Source: Microstegium vimineum (lineage: Eukaryota; Streptophyta; Magnoliopsida; Poales; Poaceae). Taken from it: a DNA stretch of 64,000 nt. Below the pieces are notes generated by a model that was not told the DNA's origin, did not search any database, and saw nothing but the letters and a program-made list of their open reading frames with translations. The stretch covers positions 29,159,843 to 29,223,842 of the forward strand of contig CM039140.1 in the NCBI GenBank assembly GCA_022036555.1, in the 5' to 3' direction. Of this stretch, positions 9,958-22,130 are shown one piece after another. A program made the position numbers and the translations under genes. Positions within the stretch are counted from its first letter, which is position 1. Each line of letters opens with the position of its first letter.

Positions 9958-12900
9958 CTCAGCCAAATGTGAAACTGAGAAATATAACTCTCCATTGTAA
10001 TTTTGCCAAGCCAACTATAAAAAGGAATTATATAGATAGACATGGAGTGAGCCAAACTATATGAGGAAAATACCAAAACAGGTTGGTAAAGATCTAGATA
10101 TATTTTTTAACCAACTTAGAAAGGTACCAAGAGAACTCAATGGGCACAATGGAAATTGGTGCCTCGGGTGCAAAACCTTTCCAAGGTCCATAAGAAACAT
10201 AAAATTTAAATACTTACACAAAAAGAGCCAAGTGGGTATTCCTCAACTGCTGGGTGCAATTGCGTAGGCAGATATAAACACTGTAAGAAACATATGGGGT
10301 CAACTACAAGTCTACAATGAGAAGTTTCTTCCATATACCATATTGGTTAGGATTTTTTTTTGTGATAACAATTTGTTATGCATACGTTATAGGAATCCAC
10401 GACGTGTAGGGATGGTACTTGTTATATGTATGTTTGTCCAACTTGTAGATATATACATACCATAGATATCCAACCTAGAAAAAAATAAAAAGAAATCAAG
10501 GTTAATTATTTTCTTAAATACACACATCCTAGTCGGTGCATCAACACTGGCAAGAGAAGATCACGGAACTTACTGTTAATGAAATTGTAACAATGGTTCC
10601 CTTGATCAATACTCTCAGCTTAGTCTTAGATTCTTCCAGGTTCTCCATCCATTTTTCAACCTTATTGTTAGGATATATGGTTAATGGTTTTATGTTAGAT
10701 TAACATGAGGTCAACATAGGGAGCAAGCAGTTTTAGTAGGCATACCAAACAGAATGAGTTATATGATGTAACCTTGGATACCTAACACTCCTGAATGCAG
10801 TTCAAAGGAAATTTATCTTTGAAATACTTACATTGGGGTGAAAGTAAGCATAAATCATTCCAATGATCCATATGTAACGATCAAGGCCAGAACGGAAATG
10901 CCACTCATGTAACAGGGGTAAGTTTACCTTAGAAGGCTCTGGATTTTTGTAGCCTGAATAAAAAGATCATTTATTTCTAGTCTTCAATTTTTGATCCATG
11001 ATTGAAAATGACAGTGATGAGTCAGTGACATATAAAAAGAAATGCAGGGATACCTTACCAATCAGAAATGTAAGTGGTGCCCAAAAAAATTCAAATACCC
11101 CAGGAATTTCCCATATCAAAATGACAGTCAAAAGGCAACTGGCAATCTTAATAGCCATGACTGATGGTATCTCGTTGTACTTGTTGAAAATAAATATAGT
11201 GATCCATATACCATAAGAGTAAACAGGGTATGCATTGGAGCGATATAATACAGCATGTAGTCATTGTCAAGGACAATGCAACAGAATATCGCAAAGAAAT
11301 TTACCCTCCACATCATCTGTATTAAAAGTAAAGTTGTTGATGTTCAGAATTTTGAAGGTGGAGTTACAAGATGTCTAGAGGACTCAAATTTATTGTTGTG
11401 TAAAGAACTAAATTTGAGGTAGAATGGCTACCTGAGCAAATCTTGCAATACTGAAGTCTTTCTTATTATAGTAATATGAGAAATTCCCAAATCCAGTCAT
11501 CCAGACATAGCAAGCAATGAACACACGGATTGCATTGTAAATTTCTGAGGCAGCGAAATAGTGGTACATCAAAAATAATACCTGGAATTGCATATTAAAT
11601 ATTTTAGACAGTTAAGCACCCAAATACAACTGGAGCTATTAAAATGCAGTTAATATGTCAACACAATTAGGAGTTTATCGACAATCCTAAAAATTATACT
11701 ATCAAAGAGAACTAAAGAAGTGATGTAAATCATCAACCTGCATCCACCCTCTCCACTCATCAGTTTGGTTGCGATTAAGATACAGAATGGACTTTCCTGA
11801 AATTGCTGACATTTCAGGGTGCTTCTTAAGTGAGGTAATTGTCGATGTGATGATAAGAAGAATGTACAGAAACAGAAACATGTCACGGTTGTAGCTCTGT
11901 CCAAAACAAAACAGGGATTAGCATACTGGGAACAGAACACAGTAGATCAGAAAACTTGAGGTTACAAGGACAGTCTTTAGTTATCTGAAACATTCTATAA
12001 CCACATTGAAACAATGAATATCTGAAACATAGCATACCACAATTTAACCAATGAAACCTTTGTTACATCTACCTCACTAGATATTCTGCTGAGAGTGTCA
12101 AGATTAAGTAACAGGCGCGTCTTCAATCTTACCTTCTTGCTTTCTGCGAATATGTTTGTCCGATCACAGGTGTAAAAGTAAACCAGAATAATGCCAAATT
12201 CAGAACTGCAAATAACCTAAGGACCATCAGTCATCACATATATAGCCAGAACTGCTAGAACAGATGTGCTACTAATTCAATGATCAATCTTACATGGCTC
12301 TCAGTATGGCACGGTTTTCAAGAAGAAAGGACTCATCCAATGTTATAAATCTACACCTCACAAGTCACAGCCACAGAGACATCAGTTTCCACAAACTGTG
12401 TGCGCTATATAGTCCTGATGGATTATTGCATCAGTCATTTAATCACTACCTTATTAATTTGGCTTTGGCAGACATGTTCGGTGACTTTGTCCATGGCAGT
12501 TTCGATTCACCTTCTTCAAGTAGAACCGCTTTGTCATTTTCTTTTATGGTTTTATTACCGATGTGAGCATCCGAGTGGCTGCAGATGACGAAAGAATAAT
12601 CCCAGCAAAGTTAGAGCAACTGTTCTTCATCTTGTTTGTGATCTGTCAGATCTGGACAAGAATAAACACTACGGCTACTAATTGACGGATCTTTTGATCA
12701 AAGAGATATACTGATTCAGATCTTCAGTCCGAAATTAAATTGAGCAAAAACCAGGGGTTTCTTCAGAGATATAACTTACACTTTCTCATGAGAAGATGTT
12801 GCCCTGTACCCCAGGAATTCAGAGTAGACCCATGCAGCGAGAACAGAGGAAAGACCGAGCAGAAATGGCACCTGCAAGAAATTAGCAGAACTATGAACCT

Positions 12901-13843
12901 AGCAATTAGTTCACCAATTAAAAGCATCAAACAAATTTTTTACCAGAAAGGCCATCCTAACTTGTCAAGCCTTGTGCTGCCTGAGTGCTGCTGGTATGCT
13001 CACAGCTTCTATATAGTAGATTGTTCCAAGAAATCAGTCATCGGTATCTATCTATCAATGTTGTCAATGTGTTTGATAGGTGGTATCCTTCGTAGAAGGT
13101 AAAACTAGGCTGGGCAAGCTATAGACGGAACTGATTTATTCAACAGGCACGCCTAAAACTACTACGAGGGTGACGGAGTCAATGAACATCAGTTGCCTTG
13201 ACTAATGAGCGGCTATGACTAATTCTCAAAGAAAGACAGAGACAGAGACAGAGAGGGACACATGAATATATGATTAATGGTAGTTACCGTGAACCATTCG
13301 CGTAGAGCTGTTCATCCATTGGCTTTGACAGAATTAGCCATGTGTTTGGACATGGATTTGGATCCAAATTTCCAAGACATTATTATTTCAAATTGTGGAA
13401 TCTTCTTTCTGATTGGCTGGCTTTTGTGGAAGGAGCGCAATGCAAGGACGTTCTCTGGGGTTGCCTCAAATGCTGCTCAGCTTGCCGGTCTCATCCAAGA
13501 CGAAGCCTCCTGTTGGTGCCAGGCCGGAAACACGCACCTGGCAAGGTTTCTCTCGGTAGTTTAGCTCCCTTTTGTACTCTTTGGTTGTGCCTTCTTTCCG
13601 TTTGTTCGGTTAGCTTGTTCCTTTTTGCTATGTCTGTTTGGTAACTTGAATGTTGCCTGGGTTGTGCGCTTTCTCAAAACTCTTTCTACTTAATGAAAAA
13701 CGCGCCTAGACGTGGTCTCAAAAAAAGAATCTGGTGAAGCCACAAAGAAAGGACCCTCGCGTTGCGTCGTCTCCTGGGACTCCGGGCCTCGGAACGCTGT
13801 ACGCCGCCGGTCACAGCCTGCCTCCGGCGTCCACACCGGCCAT
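9958..13843 (-). pseudogene. RWA: REDUCED WALL ACETYLATION (RWA/Cas1p-like) pseudogene, 13 exons, 3' truncated
   Basis: RWA proteins are multi-pass Golgi membrane proteins needed for O-acetylation of wall polysaccharides such as xylan. Thirteen exons follow the family collinearly: 13797-13843, 12780-12871, 12450-12578, 12294-12350, 12133-12205, 11738-11896, 11432-11581, 11059-11316, 10832-10953, 10574-10660, 10386-10474, 10218-10280 and 9958-10014. Diagnostic segments are DESFLLENRAILRA, TDEWRGWMQ, MYHYFAASEIYNAIRVF, VWMTGFGNFSYYY, LHEWHFRSGLDRYIWIIGM, YHPYTSWIPIT and YISQFHIWLR. Exon junctions keep phase. About 460 residues are recoverable against a usual 540 or so. Damage: a 2-base insertion in exon 1 (near 13818), loss of the GT donor after exon 1, a 2-base insertion in exon 8 (about 11186-11196), and no final exon. 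A LINE fragment occupies intron 1. Family identity is very strong; loss of function is inferred from the lesions, which are too few for an old pseudogene. Confidence 0.93.
13277..13735 (+). mobile_element. 5'-truncated LINE (non-LTR retrotransposon) fragment
   Basis: The open frame at 13310-13560 contains WLLWKERNARTF followed by AAQLAGLIQDEA, typical of the extreme C-terminus of plant L1-type reverse transcriptase ORFs after the zinc-binding region. It stops at 13562. The T-rich 3' UTR ends in ACTTAATGAAAAACGCGCC and an A tail at about 13729. Only the last 0.45 kb is present, as expected of 5'-truncated insertions. It lies on the strand opposite to RWA, between RWA exons 1 and 2. No target duplication could be recognised. 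Confidence 0.75.
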
Positions 13844-13856
13844 TTGATTGTCTCGA

Positions 13857-14567
13857 TTGAATGCTCTCCAAGAGTTCCTCAAATCATCTTGCCATTTTTT
13901 TTGGCAAAACAAGAAAAACCATCCTCTAACAGCTAGGCAAATTGACTTGCTATCTTTGTCAACTTGCCATTCGAAAGCCTCCCACGAGTATATTTGCGAG
14001 CTAGGCAATTTGACTTGCTATCTTTGTCAACTTGCCATCCGAAAGCTCTCACGCCTATATTTGCGCGCGTGGCTTCACTTGCCATCGCGCGACCAGAGAA
14101 TCCGCTGACGTCTGTCCCGAGACTCTGCTGGTGCCGGAAGTCTGTCACTGCACAGTCCAGCTAGCTTCCCTGTTCCCTATTCCCCGTCGTCAAGTCTGCT
14201 GGTGCTGCAACTCTCTCTAGTACCTTATTTGTTCCCTGTTCTCCGTCGTCAGCAATGGCAGGAGGTCTCTTGATACATGGCTCACCCGGCCATCACCCTC
14301 TCCGGCATAGCAGGTAAACACATGCATGCCAGTATTGTTCCTTCCTTTTGGTCGTTTGTGCCATTGTACCGTGGTCCTAACGGCGGCGCCTTCACATACG
14401 AAGAAGAAAAAACGTAGCGGCCATCTACTTTTTAAATTTTATTAAGTTAAAATTGTAAATTATTGGAGAAAGCCTATTTTTCCACTTGTCATATATTTTG
14501 GAGAGTTATTAAATCATGATATTTGACAAGTTAATTTTGACGAACTTTTGGAGATGCTCTCCCCTTA
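13857..14567. mobile_element. Putative MITE-like element with a foreign-looking interior
   Basis: The left end ATGCTCTCCAAGAGTTCCTC resembles the complement of the right end, GAGCATCTCCAAAAGTTCGTC, with further shared TCAA and CTTG words inward. Within it is a tandem pair (about 13934-14000 and 14002-14067) of the phrase TTGACTTGCTATCTTTGTCA. A CT-rich stretch then leads to ATG 14255, which opens a 57-nt frame ending at a good GTAAAC donor (MAGGLLIHGSPGHHP...). The ends are imperfect, so the boundaries are tentative. The ATG frame might be a captured first exon or chance. Confidence 0.4.
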
Positions 14568-15841
14568 TTGTTTGACAACCATGGAAGCATGCTAGCTACG
14601 AACTCTTTGCTGTGTTGTATACTATGTGTTATGGAGTCCAAAAAATATGAGGAAATTTAGTGATGCACTCTGCTACGCACGTCCACAGCACGTGGAAATA
14701 AAAATGAAAGTAAAAAGCTGAGGGGAAAATTAAACTGTAAAAAATAAAAATTAAAAGCAGGAACATAAAAATCTAAAATTTTAAAATAAAAAGATTAATA
14801 AAAGTTACGTCATCTACGTACCAACGAGAAAAAGTAAAGAGAAAAAACGGAGACAATTTTTTTTAAAAAAGAACAAAAATAGGAAATGGAAAATAAAAAA
14901 AACTAAAAATTAAAATAAATAAATTTTGTGTCAGCTACAGCACTAACATAAAAAGAGAGGAAAAAATAGAGACAAAATTTTAAAACATAGAAATGCAAAT
15001 AAAAAATAAAAACATAGAAGGAATAAAAAGATCGCGTCAGCTACAGTAGCTGGGACGGTGAGGAGTCGGGAAATCATTTCTGGTTGACATTGACATGAGC
15101 AGCATGTACTCTACGGTGAAGTATATTGTTTTTATGCTGTTAAAAGTTATTATTGGTACAACCGTACGTACGGTCATCCATCTTTTCATGGATTGAATTG
15201 GCGTATTATTATTGTCTACAAATATTGCATATACGATCGAAGACACCATATATAGAATCACGCTGAGGATCGTGACATATATCTAATTTATTGTTTTATT
15301 TATACATAGCGTCAAACAACAATATTAGCACGGTGGTCCCTCTACTCTGGCCTGCGCATGCACGAAGACACCATGTATCGTGAATCACGACCCGATGGAC
15401 CTTGTGGCAAATAATAGTGGTCCAATGGTCGTGTATTACGCCGTTATAATTTTTTAAGCATAGTTCGCTCAATTTAAGGACTATTATGGGTATTACTTTC
15501 TATAGCATTTTTTATTAATCAAATGATATGAACTAAATAATTACATGACGGAGGATGTTGGAATATGATATGAATTCTAACGTAAGTCATGCAGGGATGC
15601 CTACATGGTCCATAGTTTAGGTTATGTTAATTGCCGAATCTATTTTCATATTGGACCAAAGTCTATACATCTCGTAAGCCGCATAGAAAAAAAATAAGAC
15701 TCATTGTATTCCGTGTGTTTAATAAATTCTTCCTAGTGCGTTTTATAAATTCTTCCTATAGCGCCTGTGGTTTTTTCTGCAAGGATTTTCATAGTAAAAT
15801 TTGTCTCGTGCTCAATCTTTTTTGCATTATTTACTAATGAG
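14568..15841. other. A-rich non-coding DNA
   Basis: Strongly A-rich on the plus strand (many AAAATAAAAA runs at 14690-15030), with the phrase GTCAGCTACAG occurring twice (about 14930 and 15036). No gene, RNA gene or paired terminal repeat was recognised. Confidence 0.6.
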
Positions 15842-17352
15842 TGATATCAGATATGAAAGGATCAAGATGTCCAAGAGGAGGTGAATTGGGCTTATTTAAA
15901 ATTTTAAAGAAAAATGTAAATCCTAAACAAATGTCAATTTCTCCACGTGCCTACAAAGTGTGTCCTAACTAGATAATCAAGTAGCAATTCAAGGAAAGTA
16001 AGAACACCCTATGCAATTCTACTCAAGCCATGAGAACAAGTACGAAAAGTAATGCTTGAAAGTAAATTGGAGGTATGCAAGAGGTAGGGAGAAAAAGGAT
16101 GTTGACACGACAATGTTTTGCCAAGGTATCGAGGAGTCGACACTCCCCCTAGTCTTCGTTGGAGCACCCGCGTAAGGGTATCGCTCCCCCTCGATCCGTG
16201 CAAGGACCGAGTGCTCTCTCGGAGCTGATTCTTCGCCTCTCCGGCTCGGTGAATCACCCACAACCGATTACAAGAGTTGGAGGAAGGCCACCCACAAGCT
16301 CCGAGTGGTCACCAAGCCTCCGATCACCACTAAGCCATCTAGGTTCTATCGATCACCAAGAGTAACAATCACAAGACCTTCACTTGACCCAGTCAAGGCT
16401 ATGAAGGTGGATGGATGCACACTTGTCACTCCCAATCTCACTAATGAGGATCTAGGTGTATGAATCACTCAACTACACTCCTCACTAGGCTCTTTAGCTC
16501 TCAAAGACTCTCAAAAAACTTCCTCAGGTATTCAACTAGCCAAGAGAGCTAGAATGGACGAGTTAGGAAACTATAAATAGCCCCAACTAGCCACCTAGCC
16601 GTTACACACAAAAAGCTTTGTCTGCGAACCACTGGACCGGACTGGTCATCAGGGCTCCGGACTAATCTGCATGGTCCAGACCCTCACAGACACCACTGTG
16701 CATTCACTATTTTCAACACCTCTGGACTATCTCCAATAGTCTGAAGCTTGGCACCAGACCAGGTCCGCAGCCAATTTACCCTTTCTGTACCTCTCTGGAA
16801 CGCTCCGGACTCAACTCCGGACGCGTGCTCTAGATTGGTCCGGAGCTTAACCCTAGGTACTGTTCTTCAACTGTTGAGCACCGGACTGCTCAACTATGGT
16901 CCGGAGCCCTACCCCGTAGGGTCCGGAGCCTGTCATCTCTCACTCTGTGTAGATCCTAGGGTTCAGACCCTCACCAATGGTCTAGAGCTCTTAGGGCACA
17001 CGGTCCGGTGCATGTTTGAGCACCCTAATCACCTCAGATCTCGACACTATTTGAAAGGGGTTTGCTTTACTCATCTCAAGGGCTATTTGTAGACACTCTA
17101 GGACTAGGTTTGATAAGTGTGCACCACACCTACATCCATAACCTCTCCTAGGTCAAGCTACTAATCTCATACCCCCCTTAATAGTATGGCCAAAGGAAAA
17201 TAAAAGCCCTAAGCTACTCTAAGTGTCCTTCTCACACCTTGTGACACTTATACCTAGCCAAAGGTTCAACCTTGATGTCCATCCTTTGAAAACCGAAACG
17301 AAATCCATCTTGGGGGCATGAATACCATTAATCTCATTCATCTTCCATTACA
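15842..17352 (-). mobile_element. LTR of a copia (SIRE/Maximus-like) retrotransposon, minus orientation
   Basis: Read on the minus strand the segment starts TGTAATGGAAGATG and ends CTGATATCA, giving TG...CA boundaries over about 1.5 kb. It carries repeated TCCGGAC/GTCCGGA words (16630-17010), a hallmark I associate with grass Maximus-type LTRs. It has no coding potential. The flanking 5-mers AATGA and TATGA are similar but not identical, so this is a solo LTR or an old end. Class assignment is by general appearance, not by a coding domain. Confidence 0.5.
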
Positions 17353-17374
17353 TATGACCTAACTTACCAAGAGC

Positions 17375-17771
17375 ACGGAAGGATGTCCCATAGCTCGGGG
17401 AACAATTGAAGCAATCAGTGCCCCAGCTAGTGGTTGGGAATGAATATGGTTCAAACATGAACGTGCTAGAAGGGATAAGTGGAGACCTCAATTATGATGA
17501 ACTTGAAGATTGGTTGTTAGAAACTGGTCTAACCTTGTCCCAAATGCTCGGGGGAGCCATCGAAAGTGCACAGGAAGTTGATGAGTGGAAGAAGAATTAT
17601 GTACATGGCAAGAGTCCGTACAGCCCTGCGGCCCTCAGGGAACTTGGTACACAAATGCACTTGTTAAACTAGTGGTAACCACAACATGTCTCAAAGGCAC
17701 AAATGACTGGATTTGCATTAGAATTAGAGATGATCATTACTTCTGCGGCGATGACATTTGTTGGTATTTTT
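17375..17771 (+). pseudogene. Fragment of the CACTA-associated ORF also found at 49.8-56.1 kb
   Basis: The plus-strand frame contains QLVVGNEYGSNMNVLEGISG, LETGLTLSQMLGGAI and SPAALRELGTQM, then after a frameshift near 17670 DWICIRIRDDHYF. This is collinear with the central part of the transposon protein encoded at 50904-51587 (minus) and 54677-55066 (plus). An in-frame TAG lies near 17393. The fragment ends where element A's LTR begins, so A appears to have inserted into a third copy of this CACTA family. It covers about 130 residues and has no catalytic region. Confidence 0.85.
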
Positions 17772-17773
17772 AA

Positions 17774-19028
17774 GACGCACACAGATAAATCCGCAAGTGC
17801 ACGGATACCGTTGTAGCTTTCACCCGGGGGGTTTTAAATATCGTATCCACAGGGAAACGGGCCAGATCAACTATACGTTGTAACTTAACAAAAAGGGGTA
17901 GATAGAATCTAGGGTATAAATAAGATAAGGTAAAGATTAAACTAAAGATAACTTGTTTGGAAGCGGTGATTAAGGATGGGGTCTATAATAGGAGTATAGA
18001 GAGGATAACTTAGATCTTCTAGTTCTAACTTGGGTAAGATATATGTCTTCTACGATTCATCTGGGGCCATTATCTAGAAGGGTCGCAAATAGAGTACACC
18101 ACAACTTAGATAACTATTCATCCTGCGAGGTCCTATAAACGGGAGGTGGACTACAGAGGACTCAACGCACCTGTCGCATACGCGATCTACCACCGATCCG
18201 GAATACAGGGGACATTCATGTTTACCTAAGTCTAAGTACCACACTTACACTTACGATAAAACTCTAACCCAAGCATGCATAAAGATTAAACCACTCAAAA
18301 GACCCATGAACCAGAAGAACAATATAAATAAAATCTTACTTGCATCAGAAGTTGATTATTGAAGATATCTAAGAAGCAAGCTCAGGAAGAACTTGATCCC
18401 GCTGAAGTACAAGCCGAAGAAGAAGCACCGACAGGCTGGTACCTCCTCCAAAACTCTTCCCTCGCTCCCCATCTCTCTATTATCTAGATCTAAGAACTAG
18501 TATCTAGAGAGGTTGTCCATTCGAGGGACACCTCTAACCTATGATGGATCTCTAAATGAACTGAGTTCATCTGGGATGCCTCCAGGGGGGATCTGCCCTC
18601 TATTTATAGCCCAGTGGGGTTCACAACAGCTGTTGGATCAAACCGACTTAGTGTAGGGCCGAGATGACTCCTTAGAGGCTGTGGAGGAAGCTTCCAGAAG
18701 GGGGCCCGAGGTGGGCCTAGGGTGTGCCGGCCGACATGGGGTGGGGACAGCCAGCCCCACTTGGTGGCCGCCCCGGTCCCGCTTCCTTGGGTGCCTTCCC
18801 GATCCTTCCTTAGTTAAATGGAACATATCCTGTCGTGGATTTATTCCAATATTTATTCTGATTTGCTTCCCTTATTGCGCCTTTTTTGGAATAGTCCCTG
18901 GAAAATAATAGAATACCAAAGTCGTGTAATTTGTTAGATAATCCTCTGTATTTCTATTATTTTCATGTGATTGATCCATTTATCATGTTTATAATTGTAT
19001 TAAAAGTTGACACTAACGACCGTCAACA
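17774..19028 (-). mobile_element. 3' LTR of gypsy-type element A (minus orientation)
   Basis: On the minus strand the LTR starts TGTTGACGGTCGTTAGTGTC and ends near CGGATTTATCTGTGTGCGTC, about 1.25 kb. It is preceded on the minus strand by a polypurine tract, AAGCTTGGGGGAGCTTG (about 19029-19045), so it is the 3' LTR. The end phrase GTGCACTTGCGGAT is also found, diverged, in the LTR of element B, marking them as relatives. A 0.45-kb GC-rich segment (18640-18800) has no recognisable gene. Confidence 0.75.
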
Positions 19029-21276
19029 AGCTCCCCCAAGCTTACCCTTTGTTAGTCCCTAGCAAAGCCTATCTAATAAACCTGGATCAGGAGTTGCTGC
19101 AATGCTTTCATACCTCAAAAGTTCACATGCTTTCAAACAAAAATTCTTCTATGAATTAGAAAAAAACTACTCTAACTTTTGAACTCACACATATTACCTT
19201 TAACCATGGGGTTTGAACTATCACTTGGGTCTTGAGCAATCAAAAGATAGAGTAATCAAATCAGACACTATGTCTCAAACTCTTCACTCTACCAAAATTT
19301 TGGGTTTTGCAAAGTTTTTAAAATAAAACTCAGAGCTTAATTGTATGACACCCTCAGGTCTCTTATGTATGTGGTATTTGTGGATCTCACTGAGGCATTA
19401 ATAATGTCATGCCCTCCTATACTAGTAAATATAGTGGAGTTCATAGGAATGGCTTAACAAGGTAAGCATACTTACTTTGTATATATTGTAAAGTCAAACA
19501 ATAGATCCACAGAGAGTCAAGTCATACAATCAAGTCAATATGTGCATGTGTATGGATATGGTGGATATGTGGTGATAATGATGATGATGATGGTGAAAAC
19601 CTAATTCTACTTTGCTCCTTGAAATGAATCTCTCTTTTTTTGGAATTTGGAAACATGGCTAGAGAGTATGAGCTATCTTATTCTTTATTTTTCTGAGAGG
19701 TGCGTCGGACACTTGTCCATTTTTAATTCCTCTCTTTCTCTCTTTCTTTTTTTCTGATTAGCTTTTGCATAGCACATACCTCCATCACCAAAAAAAACTG
19801 CTTTGGAGGTGGTTACTCTCAGTGTAAGAGTATTTATGAATGAATGGAATGGAAATGGAATGAATATTTTTGGTGGTGGTTACTCTCAGTGTAAGAGTAA
19901 GACCTTTTTCTGGTGGATGAATAGCATGTTGTTGCGCCTACTCCAGTGTAGAGTAGAGCATATTTGGGTGGGGTGTACGTGATCTTGATTTAAAAGCATG
20001 ACCAGACTCTTCACAGGGTCTAAAGGTTGACAACACTCAATACAAAGACAAGTAGCATGAATGAGTCTTCCTAATCTAAATGTATAAATATATGGCTTTG
20101 GTAGGAATTCAAATTATGTCATACAAGAGCTCATCATATAAGATTTTAAAATTTCAAAAGATAAATCACTAGAACTTAGTATTGCTAGGAGTAAGATAAA
20201 TAGTTGCTCAGAGACTTTTATGTCATAGATAAATAGTTGCTCAGACTTTTATGTCATATCTCCCAACCACCTAGACTTAGTTTAAGTATATGCCTCCACA
20301 AGTTTTAGGTTTAGAGTAAATTCTCGAATCAAAGTAGTTTTAACCAAAACTTAGGAGAACTCAAGGTTGAAAACTAGGCATGGTTTTAAATCTCCCGCTA
20401 AAGCTACCGCTATAGCTTTTTGAGACAGAATGTCGCTATTTATGCTCATGTACAATTTAGCCGCTATATCCCGCTATAGCCCGATATAGCTCTGCTATTA
20501 GCTTTTTTTAGAGATATACCGCTAAATATCTCAGCCCTCTATTTAAATCATGGAAACTAGTTAATTAAAAGGGATTATGGCAGAGCAACTTTTCATCATC
20601 TCCAAGATAAAATTATTGTTCACAACTTTGATTGACTCTAAACAAATTAAACACACACCCTAAGACATATCTTTATTTAAGACTCGACAGATATGGACCC
20701 TCATGTGCCCATATATTTTTGGCAATTTTAAGTTTTCTTATGATGCTATGGTTTCATGTGCTCACATATTTAATATTTTATGTCTATAGACTCGATAGAT
20801 AGCATAGGTATACTTACCTGATAACTAGGGGTGCCCTCCCCAAGCTTGATTTTTCTATGGTTGAGTTGAATGATCTTTGAAAGTAGCCTTTGGGCTCACT
20901 CCTCCTTGGTACTTTCAATCCTGCATGGTTATACTCCAACAAGAACAAACAAAACTCGAGGCTCCATTATGACAATGGGTTAGCGGTCAACCAAAAGAGT
21001 AATTGAATATTCTCATGAGCTAATTTAAACTTTAATAGATTCTAGCAGGAATTGAATATCATATCTCTTTTTAGAATTTTCTATAATGTAAGAGAAATAA
21101 AAATTATTTTTATGCCACCATAGTAAATTCCCTTATGGTACTACCATAAGTTCTCTCACATGGGCCTTAGTGTTTTTATGATAAAATGATAAATAGATAT
21201 TTATTTTGTTTTTAAATATGCAAAAAGATAAAGGTGGTAAAATTACTAATGATAACTAATTAGATAACTACCATTT
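19029..21276 (-). other. Non-coding internal region of element A
   Basis: A long AT-rich spacer between the protease-like remnant and the polypurine tract. No reverse transcriptase, RNase H or integrase is visible on either strand, which makes the element non-autonomous as seen. A direct repeat of TGGTTACTCTCAGTGTAAGAG occurs at about 19810 and 19878, and a short GAT microsatellite at 19572-19592. A hAT-type MITE sits at 20378-20553. Confidence 0.65.
20378..20553. mobile_element. hAT-type MITE, 176 bp
   Basis: The ends GCATGGTTTTAAATC and, complemented, CCATGATTTAAATAG form an imperfect inverted repeat. Flanks are AAACTAG on both sides (20371-20377 and 20554-20560), extended to 7 of 8 bases with the next base, fitting the 8-bp target duplication of hAT elements. 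The interior is rich in GCTATAGC and CCGCTATA words. Confidence 0.8.
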
Positions 21277-21800
21277 TTACCTTGTGGCAAAGGGATGGGA
21301 TTTGTAGTCTACTGATAAGACTAGATAGAGAGAGTACTTACTTGTCTGATTTATCATCTGAGGTAGACTGAGATGATTCCTTGTTATCTTGTGGTGCATC
21401 TTTGTTCTCCTCCCACCATTCTTGTACTCGTGCTCATGTTTCTTCTGCTCCTTCTTTTGCTTCTTGTTCCTTTCCTTCAATTTCATCCTGATCATTGGAT
21501 TGGTCTTCATATCTTGAAACTTGGCCAGGATAGTCCTCCCATCCATCCTTCAACGACTAGGTTGCTTGACGGGGGTGTGACATTTCCTCTGTTGCGTCGC
21601 TTCTTGGGCTGCACATGATTAGTATAACTATTGAATTTACATCATACCTTTCCAATGGGGAAGTTGAAGTGGATTTGTCCAGATCTGATGAAGTTGATAG
21701 CTCTGGTAGTGTTGAGGAATGGTCTTCCCAAGATGATAGTCATGTCATCTTCATCCTATGACATTATGTTGACATTATGAATGAGCTGCGCTTCGCTTGT
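21277..21800 (-). pseudogene. Element A: gypsy aspartic protease C-terminus and lysine-rich tail
   Basis: On the minus strand at 21640-21760 the translation reads TIILGRPFLNTTRAINFI then GQIHFNFPIGK. This matches the C-terminal half of the retropepsin-like domain of plant gypsy elements and parallels element B at 30460-30560. It continues, with frame changes, into a lysine/glutamate-rich tail (21277-21546, KERNKKQKKEQKKHEHE). The active-site DSG/DLG part would lie to the right and is not recognisable. The enzyme would process the gag polyprotein. No pol follows. Confidence 0.75.
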
Positions 21801-22030
21801 GAAAGTTATTGGGCTCATGTATCTCTCTTTATCTTCAGTATGAGTTCATCTTAGGACTTTCCCAATTTGATATTGAAAGTTTTCATGCAGGGGTTAGTCC
21901 AACAAAATATCCAATATATATTATAGCATACTATCGGTTCAAAAATCAACCTAGACACCACGTCTAATTTGAATTAGGAAGACATTTTAACCTAAGCACC
22001 ATGCTTAATTTAAAAGCCTTTAGAAGTAAA

Positions 22031-22130
22031 NNNNNNNNNNNNNNNNNNNNNNNNNNNNNNNNNNNNNNNNNNNNNNNNNNNNNNNNNNNNNNNNNNNNNN
22101 NNNNNNNNNNNNNNNNNNNNNNNNNNNNNN
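22031..22130. other. Assembly gap of 100 N
   Basis: Exactly 100 unknown bases, the usual placeholder for a gap of unknown size. Sequence changes identity across it: element A material on the left, chromovirus integrase on the right. Neither order nor distance across the gap should be trusted. Confidence 0.97.

Noticed and set aside
13797..13843. Alternative view that RWA exon 1 is absent
   Set aside because: After allowing a 2-base insertion, this GC-rich segment gives AVTGGVQ leading directly into VPFLLG of exon 2, matching the family's start; therefore exon 1 was kept.
18681..18908. Open frame in the GC-rich part of element A's LTR
   Set aside because: It lies within an LTR and has no family resemblance.
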